Source: Gammaproteobacteria bacterium (GTDB lineage Bacteria > Pseudomonadota > Gammaproteobacteria > SZUA-229). Taken from it: a DNA stretch of 35,247 nt. The position numbers and the translations under genes are program-made. Of this stretch, positions 31,015 to 35,247 are shown one piece after another. The number at the start of each line of letters is the position of its first letter. Positions within the stretch are counted from its first letter, which is position 1. The stretch is taken from contig DRLE01000007.1 in the NCBI GenBank assembly GCA_011051475.1, positions 1 to 35,247 of the forward strand. The letters run 5' to 3'. Below the pieces are notes generated by a model. The model had not been told where the DNA came from. It did not search any database and saw only the letters and a program-made list of their open reading frames with translations.

Positions 31015-31317
31015 GTGAGCAAAACCGAAGCCTTAACCATAAAGATTATGGACAAGGAATACCGTGTCGCCTGTCCCGAAGAAGAAAAGCAGAACCTGCT
31101 GGCATCGGCCGACCTTCTCAACGAAAAACTCAATGAAATCAAGCAGCAGGGGTCGGTTATCGGCACCGAGCGCATCGCCATTATGGCCGCGCTGAATATG
31201 AGCCATGAAATCCTTCACGGCCAGTCTATCGCCTCGGAACACGAGGAAGTCAACCAGCGCATTCAGGACCTGTCCGACCAGATCAGCAAGTCGATTCGTG
31301 ATATACAGCTGATCTAG
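31015..31317 (+). CDS. zapA: Cell division protein ZapA
   Basis: 100 residues starting at GTG (31015). The N-terminal globular part is LTIKIMDKEYRVACPEEEKQNL, followed by a long helix; ADLLNEKLNEIKQ and IGTERIAIMAALNMSHEIL are conserved in ZapA. ZapA tetramers bundle FtsZ filaments at the division site. It is 99 bp after the TIGR02449-type gene and should be in the same transcript. Its TAG stop is part of a CTAG target duplication made by an inserted MITE, so the original stop was preserved. Confidence 0.94.
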   Translation: MSKTEALTIKIMDKEYRVACPEEEKQNLLASADLLNEKLNEIKQQGSVIGTERIAIMAALNMSHEILHGQSIASEHEEVNQRIQDLSDQISKSIRDIQLI

Positions 31318-31475
31318 GGAACCTCTGAAAAACTCGTGAAATCGCATATTATGTACAGGTCATGCGATAACGGCGTTAAAGTTCTTGCAAATAGCCAGCT
31401 ATTCGCTGCAAACTTTGCCTTGTTCTCACATGACCTGTACACAATCTGCTTCATTCAGAGTTATTCAGAGGTTCC
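31318..31475. mobile_element. 158-nt MITE with CTAG target duplication
   Basis: The ends are inverse: GGAACCTCTGAAAAACTC and, at the right, its complement with one difference. The internal sequence is also largely self-complementary, for example TGTACAGGTCATG near 31353 and CATGACCTGTACA near 31430, with a GCAAATAGC/GCTATTCGC loop region. It is flanked by direct CTAG copies (31314-31317 and 31476-31479). No transposase is encoded. The 4-bp YTAR-like duplication and GG-starting ends fit the IS5-type MITE pattern; the parent element is not in the window. Confidence 0.82.
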
Positions 31476-31479
31476 CTAG

Positions 31480-31640
31480 AGCCATCATAAGCGCCGTTGA
31501 TCTGAAACAAAAATCATTCATTTATTTTAGTTGATTTAATCCCTGCATTACTTACAATAAGTAACAGGATAAAGTGTTTTGCTGTAAGGCATCGCAGTAC
31601 AAAAAAGCGGGATTACAGCAATTCACTGACCATCAGTTTT
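31480..31640 (+). other. Spacer between MITE and 6S RNA
   Basis: AT-rich, no gene. It must hold the 6S RNA promoter. With the MITE it makes a 323-bp gene-free stretch between zapA and ssrS. Confidence 0.6.
31531..31558 (+). promoter_or_regulatory. Possible upstream promoter of 6S RNA
   Basis: -35 TTGATT (31531-31536), a 16-base spacer and -10 TACAAT (31553-31558). The start would be near 31565, giving a precursor with about 75 extra 5' bases. A closer promoter is not clear by eye. Confidence 0.35.
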
Positions 31641-31828
31641 GGCATCTCTAGGGTGTGCGTAAGCGTCCTGTAATATCCCTTGAGCCTTAAATACTGACTC
31701 TGGGAGTGGATCCGGTGTGACTGTGTGCGTTACCGCTTTGACGGGAGGCCTGACGTGGCATCATCTGCTCCCCCCTGAACTTACCGGTTCAAGGTCAACA
31801 GTATTTGCTACGGCACTCCGGAGATGTC
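31641..31828 (+). ncRNA. ssrS: 6S RNA (SsrS)
   Basis: About 188 nt between zapA and fau, the standard place of ssrS. The ends pair: GGCATCTC (31641-31648) with GAGATGTC (31821-31828). Landmarks shared with E. coli 6S RNA are TGCGTAAGCG, CCCTTGAGCC in the 5' half of the central bubble, and GGTTCAAGG followed by ACAGTATTTGCTACGGC and CCGGAGATG in the 3' half. 6S RNA binds the sigma-70 holoenzyme by imitating an open promoter and represses transcription in stationary phase. The exact ends are inferred from the closing helix. A co-transcript with fau downstream is likely, as in relatives. Confidence 0.93.
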
Positions 31829-31900
31829 ATCTTATTCTTCCCCCCTCAGCCTTAACTTTCACCTGGACAGCGGATTTCTTTCTTCTGCTAAACTCGGGGC

Positions 31901-32494
31901 ATGAGCACACCCGAACCCGACCTGTCGAGCAAGTTGCGTCAATCCCTGCGCGCGCAGCGACGCGCCCTGTCCCTGCATGAACAGCGGCAGCACAGCGAAG
32001 CACTTTGCCAGAGGCTGGTCAGAACCCGGCATTATCGTAACAGCAGGCACATCGCCTGCTATCTCGCCAATGACGGTGAAATCGACCCGATGCCTCTGAT
32101 CGAGCACGCCTGGCTGATGAACAAAACCGTATACCTGCCGGTATTATCCCCCTTGCAGAACAAACTGTACTTTGCCCCTTATTACGAAAACAGCTCTATG
32201 AGACTGAACCGGTTTAATATTCCCGAACCGGACTGTGCACCATCACAGTGGAAAACCGCCCGTCAGCTGGACCTGTTGTTACTGCCGCTGGTAGCCTTCG
32301 ACGCGCAGGGAAACCGCATGGGCATGGGTGGTGGTTTTTATGACCGCTCACTGGCCTATTTGCGTCACCGGCAGTACTGGCACAAGCCTTATCTGCTGGG
32401 TCTGGCGCATGAGCTGCAGAAGGTGGAAAAGCTGGAGGTGCAAAGCTGGGATATTCCGCTGAACGGGATTGTGACTGAGCGGCAGTGTTATTAG
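31901..32494 (+). CDS. fau: 5-formyltetrahydrofolate cyclo-ligase
   Basis: 197 residues. It converts 5-formyl-THF to 5,10-methenyl-THF with ATP, recycling a dead-end folate that inhibits one-carbon enzymes including those of glycine cleavage. Motifs: basic start KLRQSLRAQRRAL, YLANDGEIDP (54-63), and the ATP/substrate loop MGMGGGFYDRS (140-150). In E. coli the same gene (ygfA) is directly downstream of ssrS and shares its transcript. Start at ATG 31901; GGGG lies close before it. Convergent with ilvA, with a heptamer hairpin between. Confidence 0.95.
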   Translation: MSTPEPDLSSKLRQSLRAQRRALSLHEQRQHSEALCQRLVRTRHYRNSRHIACYLANDGEIDPMPLIEHAWLMNKTVYLPVLSPLQNKLYFAPYYENSSMRLNRFNIPEPDCAPSQWKTARQLDLLLLPLVAFDAQGNRMGMGGGFYDRSLAYLRHRQYWHKPYLLGLAHELQKVEKLEVQSWDIPLNGIVTERQCY

Positions 32495-32496
32495 GC

Positions 32497-32585
32497 GTCG
32501 TTCGTCATTTGTCATTCGTCGTTCGTGGCTCATCATGATACAGAAAAAGGTGGATTGTACGAACGACGAATGACAAATGACGAAC
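32497..32585. repeat. Heptamer-word hairpin, GTCATTC family
   Basis: Between fau and ilvA, which are convergent. The left arm is heptamers GTCGTTC, GTCATTT, GTCATTC, GTCGTTC from 32497; 27 bases (32500-32526) are matched perfectly by the right arm 32559-32585. The loop of 32 bases holds no recognisable element. The words vary only by transitions (GTYRTTY). Confidence 0.88.
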
Positions 32586-32618
32586 AACGAACTTATAGCC
32601 AGCAATACGGGCTGAATG

Positions 32619-34133
32619 TTACATGGAAAGAAACAGTGAATAAGCCGGATTATCGGTTTCTTCCCAGTAGGGATAGGCCAGCTTGTCGAGGTATTCACCC
32701 AGCTGTTTGCGCTCGGTTTTGGGAATCTGCAAACCGACCAGCACTCGACCAAAGGCAGCACCGTGGTTGCGGTAATGAAACAGACTGATATTCCAGCGCG
32801 TACCGATACGGGTAAGAAAATCCAGCAGCGCGCCGGGGCGCTCGGGAAACTCGAAACGAAACAGCACTTCGTCGGTTAATGAAGCACGGCCACCAACCAT
32901 GTGGCGGATATGCATCTTCGCCATTTCATTCTCGGTCAGATCCAGCACCGGGTATTTTTTGCTCTGCAAACGCTCGATCAGCTCCTGGCGCTCGTTCATG
33001 CCGTCACGCAGCTGTACGCCGGCGAACACCTGGGCCTCGGTATCATCGGCATAGCGGTAGTTGAACTCGGTTATGCCGCGCTTGCCGATGGTCTTGCAGA
33101 AGGCCTTGAAACTGCCCGGGCGCTCGGGAATGGTCACGGCGAACAGGGCTTCTCGGTGCTCACCGATTTCGGCGCGTTCGGAAACATGGCGCAGACGATC
33201 GAAATTCATATTGGCGCCGCTATTAATGGCCACCAGGGTCTGCCCGGTAATGGCTTCACGCTCAATATACTTCTTGATGCCGGCCACGGCCAGCGCACCG
33301 GCCGGCTCGGTAATGGAACGGGTATCATCGAATATATCCTTGATCGCCGCGCAGATTTCATCGGTCGTCACCGTCAGTATCTCATCGACGCACTGCTTTG
33401 CCACACGATAGGTTTCCTTACCCACCTGACGCACGGCAACCCCGTCGGCAAAAATGCCCACATGCGGCAGCTTGACCCGGCGCTTTCTGGCAAAAGCCGC
33501 CGCCATACAGGCTGCATCGGCCGGCTCCACACCGATTATCCGTGTTTTCGGACTCAGGTACTTGACGATAGAGCCGACTCCGGCAATCAGCCCGCCACCG
33601 CCGACCGGCACAAAAATGGCATCGATAAAATCCGCGTGCTGGCGAACAATCTCAAGACCGATGGTGCCCTGCCCGGCTATGACATCCGGATCATCATAGG
33701 GATGAATAAAATCCAGCCCCTGCTCCTCGGCATACTTCGTCGCATAGGCACAGGCTTCGTCATAGTTATCGCCAACCAGAATGGCCTTTGCACCATACGA
33801 CCTGACGGCGTCGACCTTGATGCCCGGCGTGGTTTTCGGCATAACAATGGTAGCGCTCAGACCAAGCTTTTTGGCCGAGAGTGCAACACCCTGGGCATGG
33901 TTACCCGCCGAGGCCGCGACCACGCCATTGACGTCCTTGCTGCGGGTCAGCTGGTAAATACGGTTATAGGCACCACGCAACTTGAACGAGAACACACTCT
34001 GCAAATCCTCACGCTTGAGCAGCACCTGGTTGTTCTGGCGCTTGCTCAGCGTTTTCGCCGGATCCAGCGGCGTTTCGTCCGCCACATCATAAACGCGGGC
34101 GGTAAGAATTCGTTCAATATATTTCTTGGTCAT
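32619..34133 (-). CDS. ilvA: Threonine deaminase, biosynthetic
   Basis: 504 residues. PLP-dependent threonine dehydratase, first committed step of isoleucine synthesis. The PLP lysine is K51 in FSFKLRGAYN; the phosphate loop is GGGGL at 178-182 in VPVGGGGLIAG. After the catalytic domain (about 1-320) there are two ACT-like regulatory domains (ERPGSFKAFCKTIG..., ERPGALLDFLTRIG...), the arrangement of the isoleucine-inhibited enzyme. Length is near the 514 of E. coli IlvA. It is divergent from rpiA, with a heptamer-word hairpin in the shared upstream region; the paired ilvA/rpiA order is also seen in pseudomonads. Confidence 0.97.
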   Translation of the reverse strand: MTKKYIERILTARVYDVADETPLDPAKTLSKRQNNQVLLKREDLQSVFSFKLRGAYNRIYQLTRSKDVNGVVAASAGNHAQGVALSAKKLGLSATIVMPKTTPGIKVDAVRSYGAKAILVGDNYDEACAYATKYAEEQGLDFIHPYDDPDVIAGQGTIGLEIVRQHADFIDAIFVPVGGGGLIAGVGSIVKYLSPKTRIIGVEPADAACMAAAFARKRRVKLPHVGIFADGVAVRQVGKETYRVAKQCVDEILTVTTDEICAAIKDIFDDTRSITEPAGALAVAGIKKYIEREAITGQTLVAINSGANMNFDRLRHVSERAEIGEHREALFAVTIPERPGSFKAFCKTIGKRGITEFNYRYADDTEAQVFAGVQLRDGMNERQELIERLQSKKYPVLDLTENEMAKMHIRHMVGGRASLTDEVLFRFEFPERPGALLDFLTRIGTRWNISLFHYRNHGAAFGRVLVGLQIPKTERKQLGEYLDKLAYPYWEETDNPAYSLFLSM

Positions 34134-34142
34134 CGAGAAAGC

Positions 34143-34212
34143 AAAGTTGGCAGTTATCAGTTGGCAGCTAGCAGTTTAAACTGCCAACTGCCGACTGCCA
34201 ACTGATAACTTT
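34143..34212. repeat. Heptamer-word hairpin, GTTGGCA family (copy 2)
   Basis: Between divergent ilvA and rpiA. The left arm reads AAA then GTTGGCA, GTTATCA, GTTGGCA, GCTAGCA, GTTT. The right arm (to 34212) reads inversely GTTATCA, GTTGGCA, GTCGGCA, GTTGGCA, GTTT, with almost no loop. It is the same family as 23905-23981 and shares its AAAGTT end. It lies in the region that must hold both promoters. Confidence 0.85.
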
Positions 34213-34272
34213 AATCTCGACTGGTTTCCCTGTATTATTGGTCGACTAAGTAATTTTTGTAACGAGAAACCC

Positions 34273-34935
34273 ATGACACAGGATGAAATGAAAAGAAAAG
34301 CGGCCGAGGCTGCTCTGGAATATGTAATTCCTGACGAGATTGTCGGTGTTGGCACCGGCTCCACGGTAAACCATTTTATTGATGTACTCGCCGGCATCAA
34401 ACACAAGATAAAAGGCGCGGTTTCCAGCTCCGAGGCGTCTACCGAGCGCATGCAGGCGCACGGCATCGAGGTTTTTGATCTAAACGATGTTAATGGTATT
34501 GAAGTGTATATCGATGGCGCCGATGAATCCGACCACTACCTGAACCTGATCAAGGGCGGTGGCGGTGCCCTGACCCGCGAAAAGATTATTGCCGGTGCCA
34601 GCAAGAAGTTCGTCTGCATTGCCGACGAAAGCAAGCTGGTCGATGTTCTCGGCGCCTTTCCCCTGCCGATTGAAGTCATCCCCATGGCACGCAGCTTTAT
34701 CGCGCGCGAACTGGTCAAGCTCGGCGGGCGCCCGGTCTGGCGTGAAGGTTTCGTTACCGACAACGGCAACGATATCCTGGATGTTCACGACCTGCGCATT
34801 ATGGAGCCGGTAAAAATGGAAAACGAGCTGAACAAGCTGCCGGGCATTGTTACCGTCGGCATCTTTGCCAACCGGCCGGCGGATGTGCTGATTCTGGGTA
34901 CCCAGGAAGGCGCCAGAACGGTACTGTCAAAATAA
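34273..34935 (+). CDS. rpiA: Ribose-5-phosphate isomerase A
   Basis: 220 residues. Interconverts ribose-5-phosphate and ribulose-5-phosphate (pentose phosphate and, if present, Calvin pathways). Motifs: GTGSTVNHFIDVL (27-39), SSEASTERM, DGADESD (81-87) and KGGGGALTREK (94-104). The catalytic residues D81, D84, K94 and E103 are all at the same numbers as in E. coli RpiA. Starts at ATG 34273 with a modest ACGAGA ribosome site. Followed by a composite hairpin and a convergent porin-like gene. Confidence 0.97.
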   Translation: MTQDEMKRKAAEAALEYVIPDEIVGVGTGSTVNHFIDVLAGIKHKIKGAVSSSEASTERMQAHGIEVFDLNDVNGIEVYIDGADESDHYLNLIKGGGGALTREKIIAGASKKFVCIADESKLVDVLGAFPLPIEVIPMARSFIARELVKLGGRPVWREGFVTDNGNDILDVHDLRIMEPVKMENELNKLPGIVTVGIFANRPADVLILGTQEGARTVLSK

Positions 34936-34947
34936 CACTATTTTTTT

Positions 34948-35123
34948 GCCGCGAAGAACGCAAAATGCGCAAAAATAAATTATGCCAGCTTTCCTGGATG
35001 GCGACGGTAAATCTGTAGACCGGCATATATGTCCATGGATGGACGGTATTAGGGCAATGCAGGCGCAATTGCCGAAGCTACGTTGCCGGCTTCACGCTAA
35101 AGCTTTCGCGTTTCCTTCGCGGC
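34948..35123. repeat. Composite hairpin, CGCAAA family (copy 7) with nested GTAGACCGG repeat
   Basis: Between rpiA and the convergent porin-like gene. The left arm GCCGCGAAGAACGCAAAATG (from 34948) pairs imperfectly with the right arm ending GCGTTTCCTTCGCGGC at 35123. The interior holds TGTAGACCGGCAT (from 35014), related to the nested units in copies 3 and 5, a GTCCATGGATGGAC palindrome (about 35031) and a GGCAAT/ATTGCC pair. No gene is seen here. Confidence 0.77.
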
Positions 35124-35133
35124 CAAACACTTT

Positions 35134-35247
35134 TTAAAACTTCACCCTTACGCCCATGGTAAACATGGACTCATCGCCGGCATTCACCAGGCCGGTATCC
35201 AGGCCCTTGTCCGCCGATTTTGCGCCGTAACCGAAATAGATATTGGT
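35134..35247 (-). CDS. Porin-like outer-membrane protein, C-terminal end only
   Basis: An open frame enters from the right edge on the minus strand and stops with TAA at 35136-35134; 37 residues are visible. They read TNIYFGYGAKS at the start and end TMGVRVKF with a terminal Phe, the pattern of the last two strands of a trimeric porin (Porin_4-like), where the terminal aromatic is needed for insertion by Bam. The rest of the gene lies outside the window, so substrate and size cannot be given. Convergent with rpiA. Confidence 0.7.
   Translation of the reverse strand, partial: TNIYFGYGAKSADKGLDTGLVNAGDESMFTMGVRVKF

Noticed and set aside
32901..34205. Long ORF (434 codons) antisense to ilvA
   Set aside because: It is a codon-position shadow; ilvA on the other strand has complete catalytic motifs.
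1868..35135. The many repeats as CRISPR arrays
   Set aside because: The words are 7-9 bases in tandem within inverted arms, with no 25-40-base direct repeats separated by unique spacers and no cas genes.

Overview
This window reads as a chromosomal segment of a gammaproteobacterium with moderate GC. I have no database match, so the placement rests on gene order. The block rpiA, ilvA, fau, 6S RNA (ssrS), zapA, a small TIGR02449-type gene, ygfB, pepP, ubiH, ubiI, gcvT, gcvH, gcvP follows the E. coli rpiA-fau-ssrS-zapA-ygfB-pepP-ubiH-ubiI-gcvTHP region closely. The block mrdA, rodA, mltB, rlpA, dacA, dat, ybeD, lipB, lipA is the classic proteobacterial elongasome/lipoate cluster. A CbbY-type phosphatase, a TSUP (sulfite-exporter-like) permease, a split glycine decarboxylase (gcvPA + gcvPB) and a di-haem cytochrome c peroxidase suggest an environmental, possibly chemolithoautotrophic (for example sulfur-oxidising) lineage rather than an enteric one; that is inference.

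Layout. 1-1848 (minus strand): a truncated BFD-like [2Fe-2S] protein missing from simple ORF calls, an anion permease and a membrane-anchored glutaredoxin-like protein. 1959-11129 (minus): cell-wall synthesis and trimming genes (PBP2, RodA, MltB, RlpA, a D,D-carboxypeptidase), a D-amino-acid transaminase, and lipoate attachment and synthesis (YbeD, LipB, LipA). 11410-14921: adenylate kinase with a long charged tail (plus), then thioredoxin, a peroxidase with a promoter/operator and a terminator, and a small outer-membrane barrel (minus). 15087-20920: an MsbA-like ABC exporter, cbbY, TSUP, a DsbA/FrnE-like oxidoreductase, a chalcone-isomerase-like periplasmic protein and a diguanylate cyclase. 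21029-30563 (minus): glycine cleavage genes, two ubiquinone hydroxylases, pepP and ygfB. 30703-35247: the TIGR02449-type gene, zapA, a MITE, 6S RNA, fau, ilvA, rpiA and the 3' end of a porin-like gene.

How they work together. The lip genes supply the lipoyl group that GcvH needs, and the gcv genes feed one-carbon units into the folate pool that Fau also serves. The wall genes form one elongation/septation module.

The most unusual feature is intergenic. At least thirteen gene junctions carry long imperfect hairpins whose arms are iterated short words: nonamers related to CGCAAAGAA or CACAGAGGA, and heptamers related to GTTGGCA, GTCATTC or GTGAATA. Several have a second, unrelated repeat nested in the loop. 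The CGCAAAGAA and CACAGAGGA forms differ only by A/G transitions and share an outer A-rich end. There is also a 158-nt MITE with a CTAG target duplication at the zapA stop codon, a perfect 22-bp hairpin over the stop codon of the diguanylate cyclase gene, and a perfect 38-nt palindrome downstream of cbbY.
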